Shown: positions 38,388 to 47,647, counted from the first letter of the stretch. The stretch: DNA of 64,000 bases from Acidimicrobiaceae bacterium (GCA_020637235.1 JACJWG010000011.1:100753-164752), one strand, 5' to 3'. Numbers and translations are program-made. Notes: generated by a model from the sequence alone, not told the origin.

Positions 38388-39173
38388 ATGCCCCACGCCA
38401 CGATCAACGGCCAGCAGATCGCGTACGACGACACGGGTGGCGACGGCCCGCCGGTCGTGCTCGCGCACGGGTTCCTGATGGATCGCAGCATGTTCCGTCA
38501 CCAGGTGGAGGCGTTGCGCGACCGGTACCGGGTGATCACCTGGGACGAGCGCGGCTTCGGCGACACGATCACCGACGGCGAGCCGTTCACCTACTGGGAC
38601 TCGGCGTCCGACTGCCTCGCGCTGATGGACCACCTCGGCATCGACCGTGCCGTCGTCGGCGGGATGAGCCAGGGCGGGTACCTGTCGTTGCGGGTGGCGC
38701 TCACCGCGCCCGAGCGGGTGCGAGCGTTGATCCTGCTCGACTCCGGCGCGGCACTCGACGCGCCCGAGACGCTGGCCGCCAACTCGGGCATGGTGGACAT
38801 GTGGCTGTCGGTCGGTCCGGTCGACGAGCTGGCGCAGGCGGTCGCGACGATCATCATCGATGATCCGGTGGAGAACCCGGTGTGGATCGCGAAGTGGCAG
38901 GCGCGGCCGAAGGAGTCGCTCGCCGAACCGGCCCGGTGCCTGCTCACCCGCGACGACGTGAGCCCCCGCCTCGGTGAGATCGCGTGCCCCGCGCTGGTGG
39001 TTCACGGCACCGAGGACACGGCGATCACGATGGCCCACGCCGAGGAGATGGCCGACGGCCTGCCCGGCTGTGGCGGCGTGGTGAAGGTGGCCGGCGCCCA
39101 CGCAGCCAACCTCACCAACCCGGATCCGGTGAACGCGGCGATCCTCGATTTCCTGGCGGACCTGCCGGCCTGA
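38388..39173 (+). CDS. Alpha/beta hydrolase
   Basis: 261 residues. Oxyanion loop AHGFLMDRSM, nucleophile elbow GGMSQGGY (Ser), acid Asp in VVHGTEDTAI and His in VAGAHAANL make a full catalytic triad. Esterase, lactonase or haloperoxidase-like activity is possible. Divergent from menB; it might be a MenH-like step but the sequence gives no specific sign of that. Confidence 0.88.
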   Translation: MPHATINGQQIAYDDTGGDGPPVVLAHGFLMDRSMFRHQVEALRDRYRVITWDERGFGDTITDGEPFTYWDSASDCLALMDHLGIDRAVVGGMSQGGYLSLRVALTAPERVRALILLDSGAALDAPETLAANSGMVDMWLSVGPVDELAQAVATIIIDDPVENPVWIAKWQARPKESLAEPARCLLTRDDVSPRLGEIACPALVVHGTEDTAITMAHAEEMADGLPGCGGVVKVAGAHAANLTNPDPVNAAILDFLADLPA

Positions 39174-39186
39174 TCGGATCTCGCCC

Positions 39187-39936
39187 ATGGCACTGCAGAT
39201 CTTCGGCGTCCCCGGCCTGCCCGAGATCGTCCCCGGGAGCGACCTGGCGACGATGATCCTCGACGCAGCACACACGGCGGGCACGCCACTCGCCGACGGC
39301 GACGTGGTGGTGGTGACGTCGAAGATCGTGTCGAAGGCTGAGGGGCGCCTGGTCGAGCTCGCCGACGTGGAGCCGTCACCGTTCGCTCGCGAGTGGTCGT
39401 CGCGGTGGGACAAGGACCCGGCGGTCACCGAGCTCGTGCTCCGCGAGTCGAAGCGGGTCGTGCGCCAGTTGGGGCCGGTGATGATCACCGAGACCCATCA
39501 CGGGTTCGTGTGCGCCAACAGCGGCATCGACCAGTCGAGCAGTGGAGCACACGGACGAGTGGTGCTGCTGCCCGTCGACCCGGACGCCTCCGCGCGAACC
39601 ATCCGTGCCGGGCTGGTGGCTGCCGGTGTCGACGCCGCGGTGATCGTGAGCGACACCTTCGGCCGAGCCTGGCGCGAGGGTCAGACCGACATCGCGATCG
39701 GCGTCGCCGGGATCACGCCGATCCTCAGCTACATCGGCCAGGTCGATCCGCACGGCCACGAGTTCAAGGTGCAGGCGATCTGCACCGCCGACGAGTTGGC
39801 AGGCGCCGCGGAGCTGGTGAAGGGCAACGTGTCGCGCGTGCCGGTGGCGGTGATCCGAGGGTTCGTGTACCAGACCGACGACGACGCCACCATCGCCCCG
39901 GTGCTGCGCGACCAGAGCCGCGATCTGTTCCGCTGA
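39187..39936 (+). CDS. cofE: Coenzyme F420-0:L-glutamate ligase
   Basis: 249 residues. GDVVVVTSKIVSKAEGR, TETHHGFVCANSGIDQSS and SDTFGRAWREGQTDIAIGVAG are the family motifs (GTP and metal binding). It adds glutamates to F420-0. The companion nitroreductase-like domain fused in mycobacterial FbiB is absent, so this is the short, single-domain form. Its presence supports the F420-dependent reading of the oxidoreductase at 46662-47624. Confidence 0.95.
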   Translation: MALQIFGVPGLPEIVPGSDLATMILDAAHTAGTPLADGDVVVVTSKIVSKAEGRLVELADVEPSPFAREWSSRWDKDPAVTELVLRESKRVVRQLGPVMITETHHGFVCANSGIDQSSSGAHGRVVLLPVDPDASARTIRAGLVAAGVDAAVIVSDTFGRAWREGQTDIAIGVAGITPILSYIGQVDPHGHEFKVQAICTADELAGAAELVKGNVSRVPVAVIRGFVYQTDDDATIAPVLRDQSRDLFR

Positions 39937-40002
39937 CGCGACGGGCGCGCGTTCGCGGGAAATCGGCGCATCGCCTGCCACGCCGACGGCTACACAGGTG
40001 GC

Positions 40003-40941
40003 GTGACGCAGCTCGTCGTTCCCGAACTGGTCCGGCGACGTGCGTCGAGCAACGGTGCTGCGGGCACGCGCTGGCTCGAGGAGCTCCCCGCGGTGATCGA
40101 CGAACTCGCCGACCGCTGGCAGCTCGACGTGGGCGACCCGTTCTCCGGCGGCACGGCGGCCTACGTGGCTGCGGCGACCGACGCGTCGGGCAGGGCGTGT
40201 GTTCTGAAGGTCGCGATGCCGCTCGATGCCGCCGAACGGGAGACGTTCACGCGGAGCGTGCGGGCGCATCAACTGGCAGCGGCTCGGGGCTGCGTCGAGT
40301 TGCTGGCCCACGACGAGCCCCGTGCCGCCCTGCTGCTGGAGCGGCTCGGACCAGATCTGCACGAGCTGGGCCTGTCCGTCTCCGAGATCCTGGAGGTGAT
40401 CGCGGCGACCCTGCGGGTGTTCTGGCATCCGATCTCCGCCGACTCCGGACTGCGCACCGGAGACGACCAGGCGCGCTGGCTCTCGCAGTTCATCGTCAGC
40501 ACCTGGCACGACCTGGGCCGGCCGTGCGACCGGACGGTGGTCGATCGTGCACGTCGGTTGTGCGATCGCCGAGCGGCGGCGTTCGATCCCGAGCGCTCGG
40601 TGCTCGTCCACGGCGACGCTCACGGCTGGAACACGCTCGCTGCCGGCGACGGGTCGTATCGGTTCGTCGACATCGAGGGACTGTGGTCCGCCCCCGAGCA
40701 CGACCTCGGCGTCGCGATGTGTGAGTACAACGAACCCCTGGTCGCCGGCGACACGCCGGCACTCGTCGTCGCACGAGCCGAGCTGCTGGCACGCCGCTGC
40801 GGCGTGGATCCCGGTGTGGTCTGGGAGTGGGGATTCATCGAGCGGGTGACGACGGGCCTCGCCAACCTGCGTGACTTCGACGACGGCAGCGGCTGGGTCT
40901 TCCTCGAGGTGGCTGCTCGCTGTCTGTCGACGCCGATCTGA
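40003..40941 (+). CDS. Aminoglycoside phosphotransferase-like kinase
   Basis: 312 residues from GTG 40003. Kinase-like fold with the lysine in ACVLKVAMP, the catalytic loop LVHGDAHGWNTL and the metal Asp in FVDIEGL. It is closest to the streptomycin/hydroxyurea phosphotransferase group (APH(6)-type), but could equally phosphorylate a metabolite; resistance is not proven. The stop codon lies inside the first unit of a 14-base tandem repeat. Confidence 0.8.
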   Translation: MTQLVVPELVRRRASSNGAAGTRWLEELPAVIDELADRWQLDVGDPFSGGTAAYVAAATDASGRACVLKVAMPLDAAERETFTRSVRAHQLAAARGCVELLAHDEPRAALLLERLGPDLHELGLSVSEILEVIAATLRVFWHPISADSGLRTGDDQARWLSQFIVSTWHDLGRPCDRTVVDRARRLCDRRAAAFDPERSVLVHGDAHGWNTLAAGDGSYRFVDIEGLWSAPEHDLGVAMCEYNEPLVAGDTPALVVARAELLARRCGVDPGVVWEWGFIERVTTGLANLRDFDDGSGWVFLEVAARCLSTPI

Positions 40942-40983
40942 CGACGCCGATCTGACGACGCCGATCTGACGACGCCGATCTGA
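40928..40983 (+). repeat. Four perfect 14-base tandem repeats across a stop codon
   Basis: The unit CGACGCCGATCTGA occurs four times head to tail. The first copy encodes the last codons and the TGA of the phosphotransferase gene; the rest fill the space before the convergent GDPD gene. Each unit carries a TGA. Its length is not a multiple of three, so copies can be gained or lost without lengthening the protein. Confidence 0.85.
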
Positions 40984-41003
40984 CGACGACGCCCGGCGCG
41001 CCG

Positions 41004-42137
41004 TCAGCCGTCGCCGAGCGTTTCGACGAACGCACGGACCGCGGCGACGCCGGTGGCGGGAAAGTTGATGTTGAGGCCATCGAGGCCCATGTCGAGCAAC
41101 TCGCCGTAGCGCTCGGCGGTCTCCCAGTCGCGATCGTTCGGCCACACCCAGATCAGGTAGCCGGCGGCGTGCGAGTCGGCGATCAACTCGGGGGTGATCA
41201 CCTGCAGGCCCTCGTACTCGATCGGCAGCTGCAGGATCCGCATGCCGTCGGGCAACGGCGTGCGGTCGAGCACCCAGCCGGTCGACGCCGCCAGGCCGGG
41301 GGTGAGCTCGACCTCGGGAGCGAGGGCGGCGAAGGCGTCGACGACCGCGTCGTCGAAGGAGGTGACGATCGCCGCGTCCAGCCGATCGAGCTCGCGCAGT
41401 TCGGCCGCGAGCACCTCGGCCGCGGCGATCGCCGGGGCGCCCGTGCCCTTGATCTCGATGTTGAGCGGTAGCTCGGGCCACGCCTCGACGATGTCGCGAA
41501 AGCGTGGGATACGGAAGTCATCGGCGGTGAACCCTGCGGGCGCCGATCGCTCGCCGGTCCGGACACCGCGGTACAGATAGGCCTCGTCGGGTTGGTCGCG
41601 GCAGACACAGTCGGGGGTGAACCAGTGGGCGTTGTCGAGCAGCGACAACTCGTCGTAGGACATCGCCGCCACGTCGCCCGTGCCGTCGGTGGTGCGGTCG
41701 ACGTCACCGTCGTGGTGCACCACCAGGACGCCGTCGCCGGTGAGCTGGACGTCCATGTCGAGCACGTCGACACCGGCCGCCACGCTGTTGGCGAACGCGA
41801 ACGGGGTGGAGTGCGGGAACTCGTCCTCGCCGCCCGCGTGGCCGAGCACCACCGGACGGCCGAGCGCGAGCACCTCCTCGACCGTCCGTGCCGCGGCCTG
41901 CCCGGTGGTGGTGGACGGTTCGGCCGCCGTCGTGTCCGGTGAGGTCGTGTCCGGTGAGGTCGTGTCCGGTGAGGTCGTCGCAGGCGGGATGGTGGTCGGC
42001 TCGGCGGTCGTCTCGGTCGCCGTCGTCCCGGTCGCCGTCGTCCCGGTCGCCGCCGCGGGTGACGAGTCCTCGTCCGCACAGGCGGCGAGGACGAGGGCCG
42101 AGGCGACGGCGACGAGCACGAACGGGTGCCGGGACAT
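41004..42137 (-). CDS. Glycerophosphodiester phosphodiesterase family lipoprotein
   Basis: 377 residues. The signal peptide ends in a lipobox (LVLAACAD), followed by a Thr/Pro-rich linker (about 25-80) with TTSPD repeats and then a GDPD barrel. The catalytic His is in VLGHAGGED and the metal/acid pair in LDMDVQLTGDG and VVHHDGDVDR. The usual HRG is HAG and the PENT box reads PHST, so activity or specificity may be altered. It would split glycerophosphodiesters at the outer membrane face. ATG 42137 lies 7 bases from a TAGGGT element. Confidence 0.87.
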   Translation of the reverse strand: MSRHPFVLVAVASALVLAACADEDSSPAAATGTTATGTTATETTAEPTTIPPATTSPDTTSPDTTSPDTTAAEPSTTTGQAAARTVEEVLALGRPVVLGHAGGEDEFPHSTPFAFANSVAAGVDVLDMDVQLTGDGVLVVHHDGDVDRTTDGTGDVAAMSYDELSLLDNAHWFTPDCVCRDQPDEAYLYRGVRTGERSAPAGFTADDFRIPRFRDIVEAWPELPLNIEIKGTGAPAIAAAEVLAAELRELDRLDAAIVTSFDDAVVDAFAALAPEVELTPGLAASTGWVLDRTPLPDGMRILQLPIEYEGLQVITPELIADSHAAGYLIWVWPNDRDWETAERYGELLDMGLDGLNINFPATGVAAVRAFVETLGDG

Positions 42138-42144
42138 GGCCGGC

Positions 42145-42150
42145 ACCCTA
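42145..42150 (-). promoter_or_regulatory. Leaderless -10 element of the GDPD lipoprotein gene
   Basis: TAGGGT on the minus strand, 7 bases before ATG 42137. Confidence 0.5.
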
Positions 42151-42167
42151 GGCCGAGCGGGGCCGGA

Positions 42168-43907
42168 TCAGGCGGTGAGTGCGCTCGTGACGATCCGGGT
42201 GATCTCGTCGCCCGGCAGCTCGTCGTGCACACAGAGGGCGTCGGCGATCGCGATCAGCGCGCTGCGGTGCTCGAGGAGCATGCACGCCACCCGATCGGCG
42301 GCGCTCTCGAGGATCGCCTCCACCTTGGCCCGGCTCTGACCGTCGGCCAGTACCTTGGCGACGAGGTTGCCACCCATGGCCGACGCGGCGGCTTCGAGGC
42401 TGATGAGCGTGTCGCTCGCCCCGAGCTGGCCCACCATCTGTGATGCGATCGTGGTGGCCGCGGCGAGGTCGCTCGCGATGCCGCTCGACGCCTCGCCGAA
42501 CTCCTGGATCTCGGCGGCGCGGCCGCCGAGCGCGATCGCGATGAGATCGGACGCCTCGCTCGGCGTGCGGAGGTGCTTTTCGTCGGGATCGACGTGCGAC
42601 ACCAGGCCCAGGGCGCCGCCGCGCCGCAGGATCGTCGCGATCTTCACCTCGCGTCCGGTGAGCACGGCCGACAGTGCGTGGCCGGCCTCGTGGATCGCGA
42701 CCCGTCGGCGCTCGTCGGGGTGGTATCCCACCGGGTGCGAGAGTCCGACGTCGTTGGTGAGCTGGGCCTCGATCACGTCACGCATCGTCATCTTCGTGCG
42801 TCCGTGGCGGAGGGCGACGATCAGCGCCTCGTCGAGCAGGCGCTCGATCTTCACCGGGCTGTAGCCGGCGGTCATGTCGGCCACGGCGAACTCGTTCACC
42901 TCGGGCACGTGCGACTTGCGGTCGAGGTAGTAGCGGGCGATCTCGACCCGGTCGGCACGAGGCGGCAGGTCGAAATGGATCACCCGGTCGAAACGGCCGG
43001 GGCGCAGCAACGCCGGATCGAGGTCGGCGGCACGGTTGGTGGCGGCGATGATCAAGATGTTGGCCGTCGTGGGGCGCGGACGGGGGAGCGCCCGGTCGTG
43101 GGGCAGGAACACGTTGATGCCGTCGATGAACACCGTCTTGATCCGGTCCTTCGGCGCCGGCAGGTCGAAGCTCTGCATCTGCACCAGCAGTTCGTTCACC
43201 ACACCGACGATGCCCTCACGCATCGAGCCCGAGTTCATGCCACTGCGCGCACCGCCGATCGCGTCGAACTCCTCGATGAAGCCGATGGCGCCGCCCTCGG
43301 CGCGTGCGGCCTTGCGGAGCGCCTTGAAGTACGAACGGATCTTGCGGTTGGTCTGGCCGTAGTACATCGACTGGAAGGTGCTCGCCGACACGAACAGGAA
43401 CGGCACACCGGCCTCCGCCGCCATCGCCTTCGCCAGGTAGGTCTTGCCCGTGCCGGGAGGGCCCTCGAACAGCACGCCACGCCGAGGGCTGCCACCCATC
43501 TCGGTGGCGAACGTCTCGTGGGCGAGGAACAGGTTCAGGGTGTCGACCGCTTCGCGCCGCGTGGCCTCGGCGCCCACCACGTCGTCGAGGCGCACGTTCG
43601 AGTCGCTCGGACGCAACAGGGTGTGCGGTGAGTGTCCGGCGCCGAGGAACGGGATGAGGATCAAGCAGGCGAGGATGACCATCAGCCCGAGCATCATCGT
43701 GGTGGTGGGATCGTTGGTGAGCCAGCCCGGCACGCCGGGGCGCACCGGATCGCCGGTGAGCTCGCGGAACCAGAACCAGGCGAGCGGCAGCCCGAGCAGG
43801 CCGACCGCCCACCACAGCCGCCGCCGCCGCACCCGCTCGCGGGCTGCTCTCGCGTCGACCTTGTCGTGGTCGATGATCCGTCCGTGGTGCAGCTGATCGA
43901 TGTTCAT
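42168..43907 (-). CDS. Divergent FtsH-like AAA+ zinc metalloprotease
   Basis: 579 residues from ATG 43907. Two membrane helices (about 31-48 and 70-90) precede an AAA+ module with Walker A GPPGTGKT (149-156), a Walker B that reads FIEEFD instead of FIDEID (210-215), a pore loop MYYG in place of MFVG, and a 30-residue insert after Walker B (LPAPKDRIKTVF and on). The second region of homology (AATNRAADLDPALLRPGRFDR) and protease site HEAGH (406-410) with the SGIASDL third-ligand region are intact. Unlike housekeeping FtsH it lacks a large outer domain. Substrate unknown. Confidence 0.85.
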   Translation of the reverse strand: MNIDQLHHGRIIDHDKVDARAARERVRRRRLWWAVGLLGLPLAWFWFRELTGDPVRPGVPGWLTNDPTTTMMLGLMVILACLILIPFLGAGHSPHTLLRPSDSNVRLDDVVGAEATRREAVDTLNLFLAHETFATEMGGSPRRGVLFEGPPGTGKTYLAKAMAAEAGVPFLFVSASTFQSMYYGQTNRKIRSYFKALRKAARAEGGAIGFIEEFDAIGGARSGMNSGSMREGIVGVVNELLVQMQSFDLPAPKDRIKTVFIDGINVFLPHDRALPRPRPTTANILIIAATNRAADLDPALLRPGRFDRVIHFDLPPRADRVEIARYYLDRKSHVPEVNEFAVADMTAGYSPVKIERLLDEALIVALRHGRTKMTMRDVIEAQLTNDVGLSHPVGYHPDERRRVAIHEAGHALSAVLTGREVKIATILRRGGALGLVSHVDPDEKHLRTPSEASDLIAIALGGRAAEIQEFGEASSGIASDLAAATTIASQMVGQLGASDTLISLEAAASAMGGNLVAKVLADGQSRAKVEAILESAADRVACMLLEHRSALIAIADALCVHDELPGDEITRIVTSALTA

Positions 43908-44171
43908 CCCGTGTCCCGCCTGTGCTCCGCCTGTGCTCGAATGGTTCCGCCCCGAGATGCCGCGAGCGATCGACGGCATGCGGGGCACTGTACCCCGATC
44001 TCACACAGAGTGGCAACGTTTCACTTTCCGTGGTCACGTCCCCGCGTGTGGCGACACCGCTTGAACGGCGCTTGACCGTCGCATCCGGCCACACCACGAC
44101 CCGCCTCCGAGGTGGCGACGGGGAGTCCGGCCGGCGATCGATCGGGAACGGATCGACTTCAGCCCATCGGC

Positions 44172-44177
44172 TAAGGT
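44172..44177 (+). promoter_or_regulatory. Leaderless -10 element of the TetR gene
   Basis: TAAGGT, 6 bases before GTG 44184. The 276-base gap upstream otherwise shows only a weak GGGG/CCCC hairpin near 43990. Confidence 0.5.
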
Positions 44178-44183
44178 CCGCCC

Positions 44184-44939
44184 GTGGTCGAGCTGCCGAC
44201 GCGTACGTCTCCCCGTCAGGCACGCTCGGCGAAGTCGCTCGACCTGATCCTCGACACGGCCGAGCGGCTGTTCCACGAGCGTGGCGTCGTCGAGACCTCC
44301 ACCGTCGACGTCGCGGCCGCCGCAGGTGTGTCGGTGGGGCGCCTGTACTACTGGTTCCCCGACAAGGACGCCGTCACCAATGCCGTGATGCAGCGTGCCG
44401 AGCAACGGATGCGCGAGTTCTTCGACGGCGTCGTGCTCGCCGACGAGCGCAGCTCGACGCCCGAGCTCATCGACCGCATGATCCCCGCCGCGGCCGACTT
44501 CTTCCGCAGCCATCCGGGGAGCCTCGCCGTGTTGATGCGCGGTCCGGTCGATCCGGTGGACCACGGGCGCTCGATGTGCGAGTACATGGAATCGCTGGCC
44601 GGCCGGCTCGTCGAGGCACGCGTGCCCGATCTGCCGACCGACGAGCGCGACCTGGTGGCGCGCACGATCACCCGGATCGTCGTCGGCATGATGACCGAGT
44701 ACGTGCACGCGGACGAGGCCGCTGCCGCGCTCGTCCTGGCCGAGCTGCGTTACGTGTTGGCGGCGTACCTCCACAGCCGCTACCCGGGTCGACGAGCAGC
44801 CGTGTGGCGCGACGACGACCACACGATCCGCCCGTCACGGCCGGCGCTCGGTTTCGACCGTGCACCCCGACCGGTGTACCCGGCACTCGGCGCGTACGAG
44901 GCGCTCGGCACACCCGCCGACCACGGCAGTGGCGGCTGA
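44184..44939 (+). CDS. TetR family transcriptional regulator
   Basis: 251 residues. N-terminal helix-turn-helix: ILDTAERLFHERGVVETSTVDVAAAAGVS then VGRLYYWFPDKDAV, the standard TetR DNA-binding unit. The C-terminal ligand domain is helical (about 75-195), followed by a basic tail of about 45 residues that is longer than usual. Targets are unknown; the next two genes (GGCT-like, MFS) are co-directional and close, so they may be regulated. Confidence 0.9.
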   Translation: MVELPTRTSPRQARSAKSLDLILDTAERLFHERGVVETSTVDVAAAAGVSVGRLYYWFPDKDAVTNAVMQRAEQRMREFFDGVVLADERSSTPELIDRMIPAAADFFRSHPGSLAVLMRGPVDPVDHGRSMCEYMESLAGRLVEARVPDLPTDERDLVARTITRIVVGMMTEYVHADEAAAALVLAELRYVLAAYLHSRYPGRRAAVWRDDDHTIRPSRPALGFDRAPRPVYPALGAYEALGTPADHGSGG

Positions 44940-44951
44940 TCGAGACGTCCG

Positions 44952-45401
44952 GTGACGGATCTGTTGTTCGCATACGGCACGCTGTTGCCGGGTGACGTCC
45001 GCTGGCACTTCCTCCAACCGTTCGTGGTCGACGAGGGTGTGGCCGACCGCGCTCGTGGCACGTTGTACGACACCGGGTGCGACTACCCGGCGGCGAGGTT
45101 CGCGAGCGACACCCCCGACGGCACGGACACCAACGGCACGGACACCAACGCCACGGACACCGCCGGCACCATCGTCGGTCGCGTGTTCCGCCTCGTGGTC
45201 GACCGTCGGGACGAGGCCCTCGCCCGGCTCGACGAGGTGGAGGGCGCCGTCGCCGGCGACTACCGGCGTGTGCTCGTCGACACCCTCGCCGGCCATCGCG
45301 CCTGGGCGTACGCGTACGGCGGCGGTCTCGATCTCGCACCGATCGCCGACGGGTCGTGGGTCGTGCACCGCACCCGACTCGGTCGACTGCCACTCGTCTG
45401 A
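44952..45401 (+). CDS. Gamma-glutamylcyclotransferase-like (AIG2/GGCT) protein
   Basis: 149 residues from GTG 44952. FAYGTLLPGD at the N-terminus is the substrate-binding loop of this fold, and the catalytic Glu is expected in LDEVEGA. Residues about 56-71 are a Thr/Asp/Asn repeat (GTDTN units) made by a 15-base DNA repeat, an insertion in a surface loop. Role probably in gamma-glutamyl or related amide metabolism; substrate unknown. Confidence 0.85.
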   Translation: MTDLLFAYGTLLPGDVRWHFLQPFVVDEGVADRARGTLYDTGCDYPAARFASDTPDGTDTNGTDTNATDTAGTIVGRVFRLVVDRRDEALARLDEVEGAVAGDYRRVLVDTLAGHRAWAYAYGGGLDLAPIADGSWVVHRTRLGRLPLV

Positions 45402-45413
45402 TCGGAGGTCGCC

Positions 45414-46640
45414 GTGAGCGACCGGTTCCCCGGATGGCGGGTGGTGCTCGCCAGCTTCGTGTGCCTCGCCACGACCTCGGGTCTCGGGTTCTACGGGCTC
45501 GCCGTGTACCTCACGGTGCTGTCGCGCGAGCAGGGCTGGAGCGTCGGGTCGATCTCCGCCGCCGGCACCTTGTTCTTCTTCGTCGCCGGTCTGGCCGGGC
45601 TCGTGGCCGCGCGTGCGATGGCGCGCCGCGACGTGCGTGCCGTGGTGGTCTTCGGTGCGATCACCGGTGCGATCGCACTCGTGTTGCTCGGCCGGGTGAG
45701 CGAGGTGTGGCACGTGTACGTCGTGTACTCGCTGCTCTCCATCGGCCACACCTTCGCCGGCCTCGTGCCCGCCACCACGGTGGTCACCCGGTGGTTCCAC
45801 CTCAAGCGCTCGCAGGCGCTGGCAGCGGCGAGCACCGGGCTGAGCGTCGGCGGCATGGTGCTCACGCCGCTCGTCAAGTGGTTGCTCGATCGCCACGGAC
45901 TCGCGGGCACCGCCCCATGGCTCGCGGCGATCTGGCTCGTCGGCATCGTGCCCGTCACCCTGGCGTTCACCCGCGGTGATCCGGCGCTGCTCGGCTGGCA
46001 GCCCGACGGCGCGCGGATCTCCGACGGCGTGGCCCCGCCGATGGCGAGCGTCGCGTACGCCGACGCGGTGCGGTCGCGCTTCTTCCTGCTCGTCACCGCC
46101 GCCTACACGGTGATCCTCGCCGCACAGGTGGGTGGCATCCAGCAACTGGTGAAGCTCGTCGAGGAGCGTTCCAGCGCGTCGCTCGCCACGATCGCCACCA
46201 CGGTGCTGGCGGGCACCAGCGTGGTCGCCCGCCTGGTGGGTGGGCAGGTGCTCGCCCGGCTGCCGATGGCGAGGTTCACCGCGATGATGGCCGCGTTGCA
46301 GGGTGCGGCGCTCGTGTGGATCGCACTGGTGACGTCGAGCGTGCCGCTGTTCGGTGGCATCGTGCTGTTCGGTGCGACGGTGGGCAACCTGTTGATGCTC
46401 CATCCGTTGCTGGTGGCCCACCAGTTCGGACCGGCCGACTACGCCCGCATCTTCAGCCGCAGCCAGTTCGTCGTCTTCCTCGGCACCGCGGCCGGGCCGT
46501 ATCTGCTCGGCGCGCTGCACGACGCCACCGATGGGTACCGCGTCGCCTACGTGGTGGCCGGCACCTTGTCGCTCACCGGTGCGCTGCTGTTGCCGAAACG
46601 CACCAACGAGCCGGTGCATCCACCGACCGTGCCCGCCTGA
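45414..46640 (+). CDS. MFS transporter (monocarboxylate/OFA-like)
   Basis: 408 residues from GTG 45414 behind GGAGG, with about 12 membrane helices. The short loop between helices 2 and 3 (ARAMARRDVRAV) and GLSVGGMVLTPLVKWLL in helix 5 resemble the monocarboxylate porter type of the major facilitator superfamily. Exports or imports a small organic anion (inference). Follows the GGCT-like gene after 12 bases and may share its transcript. Confidence 0.88.
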   Translation: MSDRFPGWRVVLASFVCLATTSGLGFYGLAVYLTVLSREQGWSVGSISAAGTLFFFVAGLAGLVAARAMARRDVRAVVVFGAITGAIALVLLGRVSEVWHVYVVYSLLSIGHTFAGLVPATTVVTRWFHLKRSQALAAASTGLSVGGMVLTPLVKWLLDRHGLAGTAPWLAAIWLVGIVPVTLAFTRGDPALLGWQPDGARISDGVAPPMASVAYADAVRSRFFLLVTAAYTVILAAQVGGIQQLVKLVEERSSASLATIATTVLAGTSVVARLVGGQVLARLPMARFTAMMAALQGAALVWIALVTSSVPLFGGIVLFGATVGNLLMLHPLLVAHQFGPADYARIFSRSQFVVFLGTAAGPYLLGALHDATDGYRVAYVVAGTLSLTGALLLPKRTNEPVHPPTVPA

Positions 46641-46661
46641 GCCGGCCGGTTCGGACGAAGG

Positions 46662-47624
46662 TCAGGTGTCGAGCGACTCGCCGATCGTGCGGATGCTGTG
46701 CTCGGTGATCGGGTCGGCCACCACGATCAGCTCGTCGATCCCGGCGTCCGCGTACTCGCGCCACACGGCAGCCAGCTGCGCGGCGGTGCCGGTGACCGCC
46801 GGCGCCGCCGGGTCGTGGGGGCGTTCGCCGGCGTCGCCCAGACGGACCAGCACGCAGACGCTGCGACCCACCGATGCCGGGTCGCGACCCACCTCGACCG
46901 CCAGATCCGTGACGCGTGCCGATCGCCGAGCGGCACCCTCGGGACGATTGCCGGTGTCGGTGAACCACGTGTTCCAGCTGGAGGCGGTCGGGAGCGCGAG
47001 CCGCAGCATGCGCTCGCCGTTGCTGCCGATCATCAGTGGCAGCGGCCCGCCACCGGCGCGGCCGGGGAGCAGCACGGCGTCGTCGGCACGCACGAACCGC
47101 CCGTCGAGCGTGCTGCGCCCACCGCTCGTGAGCGCCGAGATGATCGGCCACGCTTCTGCGAAGCGGTCGACCCGGTGGTCGTACGGGATGCCGAACGCGT
47201 CGAACTCGGCGCGATTCCACCCGGCGCCGAGCCCGAGGACGACACGGCCACCGCTCACCTCGTCCACCGTCGACGCCATCTTCGCCAGCACGGCCGGCGG
47301 GTGGAAGCCGGCGCAGGCCACGAGTGGGCCGAGCTGTACCCGCTCGGTGACCGCAGCCAGCGCAGCGAGCAGCGTGAACGCCTCCCAGGGTCCGCGTTCG
47401 GGCCGCCCGTCGCCGCGGTAGAGCAGGTGGTCGCCCACCCAGATCGAGTTGAACCCCGACGACTCGGCCGCACGTGCCATCGAGACGTACTCGGACCAGC
47501 GCACCACTCGTTCCACCTCGGGGAGCTGGATGCCGATGCGTGGCCGGCGGGCGCCGGCCGGCGCACTCGACTGATGGTGTGTGCTCGGACGATCGTCTGC
47601 GGCAGGTGTGGGGTCGGTGGGCAC
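46662..47624 (-). CDS. LLM class F420-dependent oxidoreductase
   Basis: 320 residues, (beta/alpha)8 luciferase-like fold. GIQLPEVERVVRWSEYVSMAR at the start, NSIWVGDHLLYR, and GLGAGWNRAEFDAFGIPYD are the marks of the F420-dependent branch of this family. Redox enzyme that uses reduced F420 (CofE is encoded in this window) on an unknown substrate. GTG 47624 lies 6 bases from a TACCGT that is one half of a bidirectional promoter shared with the DUF1537 kinase. Confidence 0.9.
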   Translation of the reverse strand: MPTDPTPAADDRPSTHHQSSAPAGARRPRIGIQLPEVERVVRWSEYVSMARAAESSGFNSIWVGDHLLYRGDGRPERGPWEAFTLLAALAAVTERVQLGPLVACAGFHPPAVLAKMASTVDEVSGGRVVLGLGAGWNRAEFDAFGIPYDHRVDRFAEAWPIISALTSGGRSTLDGRFVRADDAVLLPGRAGGGPLPLMIGSNGERMLRLALPTASSWNTWFTDTGNRPEGAARRSARVTDLAVEVGRDPASVGRSVCVLVRLGDAGERPHDPAAPAVTGTAAQLAAVWREYADAGIDELIVVADPITEHSIRTIGESLDT

Positions 47625-47630
47625 TGCGTC

Positions 47631-47640
47631 ACGGTACCGT
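47631..47640. promoter_or_regulatory. Symmetric bidirectional -10 element
   Basis: The perfect palindrome ACGGTACCGT gives TACCGT on both strands. The two divergent GTG starts (47624 minus, 47648 plus) lie 6 and 7 bases away, only 24 bases apart, so both genes appear to have leaderless transcripts driven from the same 10 bases. Confidence 0.65.
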
Positions 47641-47647
47641 CGGGGGT

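Noticed and set aside
43908..44183. Possible small gene or terminator in the gap before the TetR gene
   Set aside because: Only a five-base GGGG/CCCC hairpin near 43990 and no open frame with a start signal; not enough to annotate.
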